Shown: in pieces, positions 6,710 to 13,341 of the stretch
How positions within the stretch are numbered: the stretch's first letter is position 1
Layout: every line of letters begins with the position of its first letter
Virus record (IMG/VR): IMGVR_UViG_3300032213_003085
Span: 1 to 34,177 of that record
Source: a virus
Direction: 5' to 3' (one strand)
Length of the DNA stretch: 34,177 nt
Position numbers and translations under genes: made by a program
The notes under the pieces: model-generated
The model's database searches: none
Seen by the model: the letters and a program-made list of their open reading frames with translations, nothing else
What the model was told of the DNA's origin: nothing

Positions 6710-6769
6710 GATTTCTCGTAGTTCGGAATAGGGAGAACCAGCCGTGGATGGCAACGGCTGGAACGTCGG

Positions 6770-7513
6770 TTAGGTATTCGGGCCACCATCTGGCCGTGCC
6801 ATCACAGAGGCGTTATGCTGAGAATGGAAGAGGTCGCTCTCGAGTTCGCGCTTGATGCGTTCCACGGCGGTCGCGTAGTGGCCGGGATCGCGTTCGACTC
6901 CCACGAAGCTCCGCCCCGTGCGGATGCAGGCGATTCCGGTGGTGCCGCTTCCCATGTAGGGATCGAAGACGGTCGCGCCGCTTGGCACTTTCATTGCGTC
7001 CATCGTCCACACCATCGCCAGCACTGGCTTTTGCGTCGGATGGTCGTTGCCGTCGCGCCTCGGCATCGTCTTCATGCGGGCGGCGAAGTTTCGAGATGTC
7101 CAGCAGAGTTCTGCATCGGCAAGGCTGAATCCCGTTTCGGCTTCTGGCTTGCGCCAGATCAGCCACCCGCCACTTGCAGGGAAGCAGTCCGCGAAGTAGT
7201 TCCCTCCCCACACGGCCACCAGATCGGCGAGCGTTGGCAGTTTCCGCAGCGTCTCAGCGGCGGGGCGTTGCTTGTCCCATTCGCTTTCCGGCCACGCTCC
7301 ATTGTCTCGGATAGAGCTGTGCGCCTTTGCTTTGTCCGCCTCTATCCCATACGGTGGGTCAGTCACCACGGCGTCGCATGGGATAGCTGGCAGCGTCTCC
7401 CAGTCCCCGAGATACAGCGTCACCCGGCCACACGGCGAGGCATAACAAGGCACGCCAGGACAACCGCCATGAGCGGCGGAGTTTATTTTAGAATCGGAGT
7501 CGGTTGCGCTCAT
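6770..7513 (-). CDS. DNA N6-adenine / N4-cytosine methyltransferase, 247 aa
   Basis: The catalytic motif TDPPYG is at residues 51-56. The SAM-binding motif DPYMGSGTT is at 184-192, preceded by DHPTQKP at 157-163. This order, catalytic motif before SAM motif, is that of beta-class N4/N6 methyltransferases. DPPY favours adenine methylation. The short length and absence of a partner endonuclease fit an orphan phage methylase used against host restriction or for regulation. Its start overlaps the upstream stop as ATGA. The target sequence cannot be read from the protein. Confidence 0.85.
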   Translation of the reverse strand: MSATDSDSKINSAAHGGCPGVPCYASPCGRVTLYLGDWETLPAIPCDAVVTDPPYGIEADKAKAHSSIRDNGAWPESEWDKQRPAAETLRKLPTLADLVAVWGGNYFADCFPASGGWLIWRKPEAETGFSLADAELCWTSRNFAARMKTMPRRDGNDHPTQKPVLAMVWTMDAMKVPSGATVFDPYMGSGTTGIACIRTGRSFVGVERDPGHYATAVERIKRELESDLFHSQHNASVMARPDGGPNT

Positions 7514-7902
7514 GTCGGTGCCTGCGTTTTATCGTTGGGTGGACTCAAACTCCACACATCCACGTAGTCCTTGCTCCTCAGCGGAATCACCGTGATCCAG
7601 CGCGTTCCGTTGACGTAGAGCTTGGCGATGTCAGCATCCTTCGCTTGGTCCTTCAGCAGTTTTTCTAGGTCCGCGAGATAGAGTTGATGTGGCAGACGAA
7701 GGAATCCAATCGGCTTCGGCCATCCAGCATTGAGCCCGCCTCCCGAGTTGAGCAGGACCATGATCGCGTCGCAGTCCCTGGGGATGCAGCTATCGAGACC
7801 AAGGTATTTCCCGAACGTGCTTTCCCGGATCGGGACTTGCACAAAGCCACCCAACAAGGCGGTGGACTCGATCGGCTTAACGGTGTTGTTAGTTTCGCTC
7901 AT
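7510..7902 (-). CDS. Hypothetical protein, 130 aa
   Basis: Starts MSETNNTVKPIES and contains a glycine turn (LLNSGGGLNAGWP) and alternating hydrophobic segments suggesting an alpha/beta fold. No family is recognised. It is coupled by an ATGA overlap to the methyltransferase. The leader is AACTACTACC directly before ATG, with no Shine-Dalgarno sequence; this is a clear example of the ACTACTA-type leader in this genome. Confidence 0.65.
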   Translation of the reverse strand: MSETNNTVKPIESTALLGGFVQVPIRESTFGKYLGLDSCIPRDCDAIMVLLNSGGGLNAGWPKPIGFLRLPHQLYLADLEKLLKDQAKDADIAKLYVNGTRWITVIPLRSKDYVDVWSLSPPNDKTQAPT

Positions 7903-7940
7903 GGTAGTAGTTCATTTTTTCGCTTCGATGACGGTCGCTC

Positions 7941-8171
7941 TCAGCCGACCGAGTCACCTTGATCGTTCGCTGAGATAATTTTGTGAGACTCCATTCTGTA
8001 TTCCTCAATCCCATCGTCTTCGGATTTCAGGAAGTGAAAAGCAGCGTCTTGGTTGTCAAAGATCCCAAGAATTTCGTAGCTACTGCCAAAAAGCTCTCGG
8101 CGGATTACAACCCAACAGCGACCAAGGCGGTCGAGGTCAACGGGCGGGGCGGTATGTGTCGAATTTTCCAT
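7941..8171 (-). CDS. Hypothetical protein, 76 aa
   Basis: A small acidic protein starting MENSTHTAPPVD with a compact alpha/beta-looking middle (CWVVIRRELFGSSYEILGIF). No family is recognised. The start lies 4 nt after the stop of a 17-codon leader ORF (8176-8229), so translation may depend on it. Confidence 0.55.
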   Translation of the reverse strand: MENSTHTAPPVDLDRLGRCWVVIRRELFGSSYEILGIFDNQDAAFHFLKSEDDGIEEYRMESHKIISANDQGDSVG

Positions 8172-8175
8172 GTGG

Positions 8176-8229
8176 TTAGAGAGTTTGATCTTGCGACGAC
8201 AAAGGGATTGGTTGAATATCTGATTTCAT
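8176..8229 (-). CDS. 17-aa leader peptide candidate
   Basis: Reads MKSDIQPIPLSSQDQTL and then a stop. Its upstream sequence, GCTACTATCAACAATACTATG, closely matches the leader of the 8253-8468 gene, GCTACTACAAACAACACTATG, so the start context is duplicated. The stop is 4 nt before the 8171 start codon. It could be a regulatory leader peptide or the remnant of a duplicated leader. Confidence 0.35.
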   Translation of the reverse strand: MKSDIQPIPLSSQDQTL

Positions 8230-8252
8230 AGTATTGTTGATAGTAGCTAAAA

Positions 8253-8468
8253 TTATCGACGACCTCCTTGAAAAAAAAATGTCCATACAGGTGCATCAGG
8301 AAACCTCTCGCGATAGGCTGCAAATTCAAAATAAATGGCACCAATCAGAAGCCCGATTATGCCGCCGATTACGACGAAAATCATGAGCAAGGGTTTGGCA
8401 GTGTATTCCCACCAATCGCTTAAGCGTTCGCGGTAGGTTTTCGTTTTCGATTCTTGTTGTTTTTTCAT
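8253..8468 (-). CDS. Small membrane protein, 71 aa
   Basis: Starts MKKQQESKTKTYRERL, a basic head that should stay in the cytoplasm. One strong membrane helix follows (PLLMIFVVIGGIIGLLIG). The tail is short and ends FFFQGGRR. A longer in-frame start at 8519 would run through a hairpin and is rejected. No family is recognised. It lies between parB-like and methyltransferase genes in the early operon. Superinfection exclusion or holin-like roles are possible but unproven. Confidence 0.6.
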   Translation of the reverse strand: MKKQQESKTKTYRERLSDWWEYTAKPLLMIFVVIGGIIGLLIGAIYFEFAAYRERFPDAPVWTFFFQGGRR

Positions 8469-8497
8469 AGTGTTGTTTGTAGTAGCAATTTTGTTAA

Positions 8498-8542
8498 GCC
8501 TGCAAGAGTGGGTATCCACCTCTAGTTACCACCCTTGCAGGC
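8498..8542. other. Long stem-loop after the ParB-like gene
   Basis: GCCTGCAAG (8498-8506) pairs perfectly with CTTGCAGGC (8534-8542). After one mismatch the stem continues GTGG/CCAC. On the minus strand the flank is TTAACAAAATT, a poor U-tract. It may be an attenuator or an RNA-stability element separating parB-like from the downstream genes. Confidence 0.5.
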
Positions 8543-8562
8543 CCTGTTGGATTTCCCTGCCA

Positions 8563-10011
8563 TCACTCGATGGTGGGAGATTCTTTTGGTTCGTTCCAAA
8601 TCTCTTCCAGTTCTGCGAGCGTGCTGCATGTAGGGCAGCCGTCGAGAACCCATTTCAAAAAGGTAGCAATTGCATGAGATTCCCAGCATGTGAACAATCG
8701 GCAATCAAGCACTTCATTCATGGGTTTGGATTTTTCTTCATCTTCCCAAAACAAAGCAGGAAGGTCTAAATAATCACTTGCATCAAGCTGGACATGAGGC
8801 GCCATTTTCACCAAATTTATCGCTCGCTCGATCTTGTCGCGGCTTACGAGGATCATGCTGCCGGAATCATGGCGCACATGGCGTTCTTCGGGCGGGGCCT
8901 CGGGTTTGGGCTCATCGGGCATCCATTCATCGGCGGCGACTGTGGCCACTTCGTCATCGTCTTTCGCCACTGGCACAGCTGAGGCAAACGCAAGGAAACG
9001 CGGCATGTCGTGCTCGGCTTTGGCTCGCTCGCCTTCCAAACACAGATCCTTGCGCACCATGACCGACGGCTCATCGTTCGGGCCCCAGGGCAAGACATCG
9101 CCGAGAAGATCATGAGATGCGGCCACTTGACCCCAAGTTAGCGTCCCGTCGGCATACTCAGGCAAAAGCAAATCAACCGGCACCGTGGCAGATGCTTCCA
9201 CATACACGTAATCCTTGCAGTTTTTCATGGCAATCACATCCTCATACGAATTGACCACGATACGCAACACAGGCGCTTTATTCCAAACCGCCTGCCACTT
9301 TTTCTGAACTTTCGGACGATTGCTTTCCCATTGCAGCTTCGCCTTGCGGGGGCCTTCAATTTCCGTCTGAATGATTTGCTTCGCTTGCCGCGGATTGAGC
9401 GGCTCGGACTGCATGCTAGGGAAAAGCACCAGCTGCGCCGCCTGGCAAAACGATTCAGGGTCGGACACATGACCCAGCACAAGCAAGGTTTCCTTTTTCA
9501 CCGCACCGGTCCGCACCAACTTGCGACTGGGCATGTCGAGATCATTCAAACGCAGCATCGCTTGCACGTAGTCGAGAGGTCGACCAATTCGTTTTGCGAC
9601 CGATGCCATGCCGACATCACAAACGCGCATCCATGCGTCGAGGCCTTCCGCCTCTTCCATGGGATTGAGCGGCTTACGCTCGAAATTCTCGATGAAGACA
9701 ATTGCCATCGCTTCGTCATCCGTGCAACCGTGTCGGATCAAACAAGGAACCGTTTCCATCGCCAGCCAGCTGGCCGCATGGGCGCGTCGATGCCCCGCAA
9801 GGATCTCGTAAACCTCCTCGGCTTCGTCATCCGTGCGTCGAACCGTGATCGGCTGAATAATGCCGCTTTGCTCGATCGACGACTTCAGCTCTTCCATGTC
9901 AGGGCCGTTATCGATCGTGCGATTGTCCGGATGCGCACGCAGCGCGGCCAGTGGCAGATAGGCGAACTCCAGACGATGCTGGAACATTTCAATTTCATTG
10001 CTCGTAGTCAT
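8563..10011 (-). CDS. ParB/Spo0J-family protein, 482 aa
   Basis: Residues 15-120 are a ParB N-terminal domain: ILAGHRRAHAA holds the GHRR motif at 73-76, and ENFERKPLNPMEEA at 108-121 matches the ENxxR segment. These motifs bind CTP in chromosomal ParB. A helix-turn-helix-like segment follows at about 134-155. The C-terminal 300 residues are not recognised. At 482 aa it is longer than typical ParB. No ParA-type ATPase was found, so partition is uncertain. Lone phage ParB-like proteins may also be regulators or nucleases. The start overlaps the upstream stop as ATGA. A PAPS-reductase-like gene lies in the same operon, recalling the IbrA/IbrB pairing. Confidence 0.75.
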   Translation of the reverse strand: MTTSNEIEMFQHRLEFAYLPLAALRAHPDNRTIDNGPDMEELKSSIEQSGIIQPITVRRTDDEAEEVYEILAGHRRAHAASWLAMETVPCLIRHGCTDDEAMAIVFIENFERKPLNPMEEAEGLDAWMRVCDVGMASVAKRIGRPLDYVQAMLRLNDLDMPSRKLVRTGAVKKETLLVLGHVSDPESFCQAAQLVLFPSMQSEPLNPRQAKQIIQTEIEGPRKAKLQWESNRPKVQKKWQAVWNKAPVLRIVVNSYEDVIAMKNCKDYVYVEASATVPVDLLLPEYADGTLTWGQVAASHDLLGDVLPWGPNDEPSVMVRKDLCLEGERAKAEHDMPRFLAFASAVPVAKDDDEVATVAADEWMPDEPKPEAPPEERHVRHDSGSMILVSRDKIERAINLVKMAPHVQLDASDYLDLPALFWEDEEKSKPMNEVLDCRLFTCWESHAIATFLKWVLDGCPTCSTLAELEEIWNEPKESPTIE

Positions 10012-10700
10012 GATTTCTTTCGATTTTGATTACCTTTGGCAGACTCTGCCATTTTTGCGCGAGCCACATCCGATTTCATGTATCGGCCATGCACGTGCGC
10101 GGCGTGAGCGCCACCGATGTGACGCAAAACTTGGGGGATGCGGGCCGACCAGCGAGCACGCGATGATTTCCGGTTCGACTCGCCAAAGATATCGCCCAGC
10201 ATTTCCAGACTGGCCGAACCAATCAAATCCTCGTCGAACACCTTGGCCAAGGCATAATAACGACGTGTCAGTTCGAGAATCCACAGCGAGCCCTCCAAAT
10301 GCGCTGCCATTTTGACCAAGACAGCCGACACAATGCGCTCAGGCACATCGCGCACCATTTGATGCACCCCATGGCCTGCGCCCGACACAAGGCCCACACC
10401 ACGGCGGCGGGAACTGGCATCAGGACCACAATGCAGCCATACCGATGGAGCGTATTCACGATAAAGGACCTCAATCGCGGCGGCAGCATAATCCCAGCCC
10501 AGCGCTTGAGAACTTTGAGGATCGTGGAAAACGAAGCAGAGAATCCGCCGAAACACCTCACTAACCGACCACTCCACATCGTCAAACTCACCCTCTTCCG
10601 ACCGCATAAGCAATTCATCCGGCGGCAAGACAACATGACCCGAGGCCCCGTCGGCAGGGTCTTTGTCTCGTCCAAAATACTCATCGTCGGCATCCAGCAT
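10008..10700 (-). CDS. Hypothetical protein with possible DNA-binding tail, 230 aa
   Basis: Starts MLDADDEYFGRDKDP, acidic at the N-terminus and strongly basic at the C-terminus. The last 30 residues (HGRYMKSDVARAKMAESAKG at their core) resemble the short helix repeats of NUMOD3-type DNA-binding modules. The middle is helical and not recognised. Its stop overlaps the ParB-like start as ATGA, so the two are coupled and may act together. The resemblance is by eye. Confidence 0.6.
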   Translation of the reverse strand: MLDADDEYFGRDKDPADGASGHVVLPPDELLMRSEEGEFDDVEWSVSEVFRRILCFVFHDPQSSQALGWDYAAAAIEVLYREYAPSVWLHCGPDASSRRRGVGLVSGAGHGVHQMVRDVPERIVSAVLVKMAAHLEGSLWILELTRRYYALAKVFDEDLIGSASLEMLGDIFGESNRKSSRARWSARIPQVLRHIGGAHAAHVHGRYMKSDVARAKMAESAKGNQNRKKS

Positions 10701-10704
10701 GGCT

Positions 10705-11160
10705 TCAGTTCAAGTGAGAAACTCCCAACCCACCAACACGACACAGAAACTTGTATCGCGCCACCGATACCTTGCCCCGCCCCACATCCATGGTGTCATA
10801 CTCATACGACAACACCTCTTTGCTATCGCGATCCACCAGCAAAATGACAGGCGGCAAGCGCAGATCTTGATGCATCAGCGAAAAGCCGTCGAATCGACCC
10901 TTCTCAAACTTTACCCGAATGCCTTTTTTCAGGCTTCGAATCATGCCAACAAGCTCCGCTTCCTCGCGCAACCAGTCCTTTTCATCCAAAAGCTCTTGCG
11001 TCGAAACAGTCATATTGCCCGGCGCTGGCGCAATACGATGCGACATCGGCGCAGGCGGAGCAATCGGAGTAGAAATGGGAATCGGCGGGGTAAGTCGATT
11101 TGCCAACTGCAAGATGCAGCCTGACAGCGACAACAACCATTGTGTGATTTTTAGTTTCAT
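10705..11160 (-). CDS. Putative lipoprotein or membrane-anchored early protein, 151 aa
   Basis: Starts MKLKITQWLLSLSGC, a short basic and hydrophobic signal ending in LSGC, which fits a lipobox with cysteine 15. A proline-rich linker follows (about residues 23-45), then a compact domain. If real, the mature protein would be anchored in an envelope membrane, as superinfection-exclusion lipoproteins are. The start overlaps the upstream stop as ATGA, which supports this ATG over an internal one. The function is inferred only from the signal. Confidence 0.55.
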   Translation of the reverse strand: MKLKITQWLLSLSGCILQLANRLTPPIPISTPIAPPAPMSHRIAPAPGNMTVSTQELLDEKDWLREEAELVGMIRSLKKGIRVKFEKGRFDGFSLMHQDLRLPPVILLVDRDSKEVLSYEYDTMDVGRGKVSVARYKFLCRVGGLGVSHLN

Positions 11161-11495
11161 GATGGAGATGATGAGAAATCTTTGCCGCAAAGCTGCGGCG
11201 TGAAGCCGAGGATAAAAAACAGAACCGCTTCCTCATTCACAAAAGGCTGCGTGCTCTTGCCAAAGTTTTCGCAGTATCTCAGATACCACGATGCCCACGA
11301 AATCGTGGGGTCGAGCATAGGGTCATAACCCTGGGACGAGCTGACCAACTGATGAACCAGCGAAAAAAGAATCTCGCGCTCCCCCCAGCACTCACTGGCC
11401 GGAATCATGATTTTCTGCTGTCGAAGATCGGCAAGGCGCAACACATGCTTGCGCAGCAAAGCTCGCGCCATATCGGGATTGATGATCGTGCTCAT
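11157..11495 (-). CDS. Hypothetical protein, 112 aa
   Basis: Starts MSTIINPDMARALLRKH; helical and tryptophan-containing (WASWYLRYCENFGK). It ends in a serine-rich tail. No family is recognised. It is coupled at both ends by ATGA overlaps, between the lipoprotein-like gene and the 74-aa gene. In-frame sequence upstream to 11567 lies inside the preceding gene and is not used. Confidence 0.6.
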   Translation of the reverse strand: MSTIINPDMARALLRKHVLRLADLRQQKIMIPASECWGEREILFSLVHQLVSSSQGYDPMLDPTISWASWYLRYCENFGKSTQPFVNEEAVLFFILGFTPQLCGKDFSSSPS

Positions 11496-11716
11496 GGCAA
11501 GGGATTTTCTTGGGGTTCGGTTCGTTTCAGTTTCCACACCGCCAGCGCTCCCCAGGTGCCGCGGCAAATCATTCCATCGAGCTCCATACGCGTCATCACA
11601 CGCTCATACTGTGGGCCCGATACTTCCGAGCCAAGATAGCCCCGCAAAGAATCAGATGTCGAGTTGCCGACAATGAGATACGAGACGATTTTTTTCATAG
11701 CAAGGTCATCGCTCAT
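11492..11716 (-). CDS. Hypothetical protein, possible winged-helix, 74 aa
   Basis: Starts MSDDLAMKKIVSYLI. The pattern YERVMTRMELDGMICRGTWGALAVWKL looks like a recognition helix followed by a beta hairpin, as in small winged-helix proteins. It has a strong Shine-Dalgarno sequence (AGGAGGTC) 5 nt before its ATG, embedded in the 3' end of the upstream gene. The DNA-binding suggestion rests on secondary-structure impression only. Confidence 0.6.
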   Translation of the reverse strand: MSDDLAMKKIVSYLIVGNSTSDSLRGYLGSEVSGPQYERVMTRMELDGMICRGTWGALAVWKLKRTEPQENPLP

Positions 11717-11955
11717 GATTGACCTCCTTTCTCAGAAAAATTGATCAAGTCGACTCCAGTCCCGTGAACAGAAATCGCACGGGGGTCTTTAATCGCCATG
11801 TCGATTTCTTCTTGCGTCCAGGTTAATTCCCGCTTCTGGCCCAGAATCTTCAACGCCATTTCATAATTTAGATTGAGTTGCTGCAAATGGCAAATTTCGC
11901 ATTTCATTGCATCAAAGCACTCAATCATTCTACGCATCGAATCGATCAGCATCAT
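11713..11955 (-). CDS. Hypothetical protein, 80 aa
   Basis: Starts MMLIDSMRRMIECFDAM and has a CxxC pair (CEIC). It ends in GGQS because the Shine-Dalgarno of the next gene is read in frame as Gly-Gly. It has its own strong AGGAGGTC site. No family is recognised. Confidence 0.6.
   Translation of the reverse strand: MMLIDSMRRMIECFDAMKCEICHLQQLNLNYEMALKILGQKRELTWTQEEIDMAIKDPRAISVHGTGVDLINFSEKGGQS
11721..11728 (-). promoter_or_regulatory. Strong Shine-Dalgarno AGGAGGTC for the 11716 gene
   Basis: AGGAGGTCAATCATGA combines ribosome-binding site, stop (TGA) and start (ATG) in 16 nt. An identical cassette precedes the 11955 gene. These are unusual in a genome where most starts lack a Shine-Dalgarno sequence. 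Confidence 0.8.
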
Positions 11956-12200
11956 GATTGACCTCCTTCCACGGCGGCGAGGGCTTCAATCGCTACGCTT
12001 TTGGGATCGTCTTCGCCGAAATTACCTTGGTAGTCTCTTACCTTGTGCAAAGCCTCCGCCAGAGTGTCGCGTTGCTTCAGCACCTCAGCAAGCTCGCATT
12101 GCAGTTCCCGATACCGAAACAGCGGGACGACTTCGATTTCGCCAAGCTCCGTCCCCATAAAGCAAGTGCGTATGGGCAAATTGATTGATTCGTCACTCAC
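11952..12200 (-). CDS. Hypothetical protein, 82 aa
   Basis: Reads from a GTG start as (M)SDESINLPIRTCF. The GTG is supported by AGGAGG six bases upstream and a GTGA overlap with the previous stop. The middle (REL..CELAEVLKQRDTLAEAL) is a probable coiled coil. It ends VEGGQS, again with the next ribosome-binding site embedded. The family is unknown; similar short coiled-coil proteins are common in phage early operons. Confidence 0.6.
   Translation of the reverse strand: MSDESINLPIRTCFMGTELGEIEVVPLFRYRELQCELAEVLKQRDTLAEALHKVRDYQGNFGEDDPKSVAIEALAAVEGGQS
11960..11967 (-). promoter_or_regulatory. Strong Shine-Dalgarno AGGAGGTC for the 11955 gene
   Basis: Second copy of the 16-nt AGGAGGTCAATCATGA coupling cassette, identical to that at the 11716 start. 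Confidence 0.8.
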
Positions 12201-12412
12201 ATCCCACCTCCTTTTTTCTTGTTTCTGCCATAATGAAATTTCCGTTTATGGTAATCCTTTTCCCGTTTTTCAAGGAATAGGTCGCATGCTTGATTGAACT
12301 CTGCAATAATGATTTGCTCATACCCGCCGATACCAGACACTTCAAGCTCTGAAGTTTCGTGGCAAGCGCCACCACGGACCGAGCGCACGTATTTTTTCTG
12401 TCCCGCTTTCAT
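12197..12412 (-). CDS. Small basic hypothetical protein, 71 aa
   Basis: Starts MKAGQKKYVRSVRG and ends with a lysine/glycine-rich tail (RNKKKGGGM) created by the embedded AGGAGGTG ribosome-binding site of the next gene. The middle is helical. The start overlaps the upstream stop as ATGA. The basic charge would allow nucleic-acid binding, but no fold is recognised. Confidence 0.55.
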   Translation of the reverse strand: MKAGQKKYVRSVRGGACHETSELEVSGIGGYEQIIIAEFNQACDLFLEKREKDYHKRKFHYGRNKKKGGGM

Positions 12413-12771
12413 TTGTAGATCACATCTAAACGATCATCAAAACGGCCTGCGCGACGAATGCGCACGGTTTGAAGGCCTCGGTCGCGCATGATGTCCCAGA
12501 TCGCGCTGATATGCGCGTCGAGCAGATCCACCTCCAACCGCTGCGCCCATTCCGCGACAATCTCGCGGCCTGCGCTGTCATCGGTCGCTTTGACGTCAAC
12601 AACGGTCACTTGCTCCCACTCAAAACCATGCTCACGCGCGATTTCTTCAATCGTCTTGCGCTGGGAACGGGGGATTGTCTGGGCATCGTATTCTTTCAGG
12701 ACGGCAAGTTTCTTGCCCATCAGTTGCAGTTTTGCCAACTGTTCATCCATAGCTTCTTTCGTAGGTGTCAT
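12409..12771 (-). CDS. Hypothetical protein, 120 aa
   Basis: Starts MTPTKEAMDEQLAKLQ, a helical N-terminus. The segment RKTIEEIAREHGFEWEQVTVVDV is followed by a C-terminal half ending RRAGRFDDRLDVIYK. No family is recognised. ATGA overlaps at both ends place it second in the early operon. Confidence 0.6.
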   Translation of the reverse strand: MTPTKEAMDEQLAKLQLMGKKLAVLKEYDAQTIPRSQRKTIEEIAREHGFEWEQVTVVDVKATDDSAGREIVAEWAQRLEVDLLDAHISAIWDIMRDRGLQTVRIRRAGRFDDRLDVIYK

Positions 12772-12941
12772 TTTGTTGTTCGAATAGTGAGATTGAGAAA
12801 ATGCGTTGTCAGATCGACACCCGCCGATGCTGCCGATGCCACAAACGAAGCCAGCTCGGCGGCAGTCAACTCGGCAGCAAGATCAAACTCCACCTTCGTG
12901 GAACTGATCTTGGGCTTGCGTTGCTTGCGTGAAGTGCTCAT
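12768..12941 (-). CDS. First gene of the early operon, 57 aa, unknown
   Basis: Starts MSTSRKQRKPKISS, a basic tail, followed by an alanine-rich helical segment (AAELTAAELASFVASAASAG). This tail-plus-helix pattern is shared by many small DNA-binding proteins, but the fold is not clear. It faces the divergent regulator across an operator-bearing gap and is the likely first target of repression. A TTGCGTGA half-site lies inside its 5' end (12925-12932). Confidence 0.55.
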   Translation of the reverse strand: MSTSRKQRKPKISSTKVEFDLAAELTAAELASFVASAASAGVDLTTHFLNLTIRTTK

Positions 12942-13029
12942 GTGCGAATCGGTGAGAGCAATTTGACAAAAAAATCGAAATGCGCAAGAAAAAAGTTGCG
13001 TGACGCAACAAAAAAAATATTGTGCGGCC
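12942..13029. promoter_or_regulatory. Divergent control region between early operon and regulator
   Basis: An 88-bp AT-rich gap between oppositely oriented genes. It contains the palindrome at 12995-13009, a TTGACA at 12964-12969 on the plus strand and a TATTGT just before 13030. A TTGCGT...TATTGT pair with 16-bp spacing could start a nearly leaderless transcript of the regulator gene. Promoter calls are tentative; the divergent layout is clear. Confidence 0.5.
12995..13009. promoter_or_regulatory. Operator candidate GTTGCG-TGA-CGCAAC
   Basis: A perfect 6-bp dyad around TGA, 21 bp upstream of the regulator start. The partial site TTGCGTGA recurs at 12925-12932. Size and placement suit binding by a helix-turn-helix dimer such as the product of the adjacent gene. 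Confidence 0.6.
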
Positions 13030-13341
13030 ATGAACAGCATGCACGACCTACAAAAAAAGCTCGCCGAGCACTGCCAAGAACGAGGATTTATGAGCAAGAT
13101 CGCCGAAAAAATGGGCGTTGCCAAATCCACCGTAAGCCGGTGGGCCGATGGTGCCTACATTCCCGAGAGTCGACGGAAAATGCTAGAGCTTTGCCTCAAT
13201 GAAACGATGCATCAAAAAACAATGCTCACGTTCACCTACAGCGAGTGGCAAATCGTGAGCATCATGGCGCGACGCGCTGGCCGCAGTGAAAAGTCATGGA
13301 TTGTCAATCAAATCCGACGCATCATTCAAGCTCATCCGTGA
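13030..13341 (+). CDS. Helix-turn-helix regulator with ribbon-helix-helix-like tail, 103 aa
   Basis: Residues 5-56 match a Cro/XRE-type helix-turn-helix: MSKIAEKMGVAKSTVSRWAD (21-40) holds both helices. Residues 63-100 show a beta strand (KTMLTFTYSE) and two helices (WQIVSIMARRAGR and SEKSWIVNQIRRIIQ), resembling a ribbon-helix-helix unit. A fusion of the two folds is unusual. An in-frame GTG at 13000 lies within the operator, so the ATG at 13030 is preferred. It is the only plus-strand gene after 2176 and faces the early operon, as lambda-type repressors or Cro proteins do. Its end overlaps the converging 13322-13642 gene by 20 bp. Confidence 0.7.
   Translation: MNSMHDLQKKLAEHCQERGFMSKIAEKMGVAKSTVSRWADGAYIPESRRKMLELCLNETMHQKTMLTFTYSEWQIVSIMARRAGRSEKSWIVNQIRRIIQAHP

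Noticed and set aside
8563-10011. A full ParABS partition system
   Set aside because: Only a ParB-like protein is present; no ParA ATPase and no classical parS sequence were found, so it is not annotated as such.
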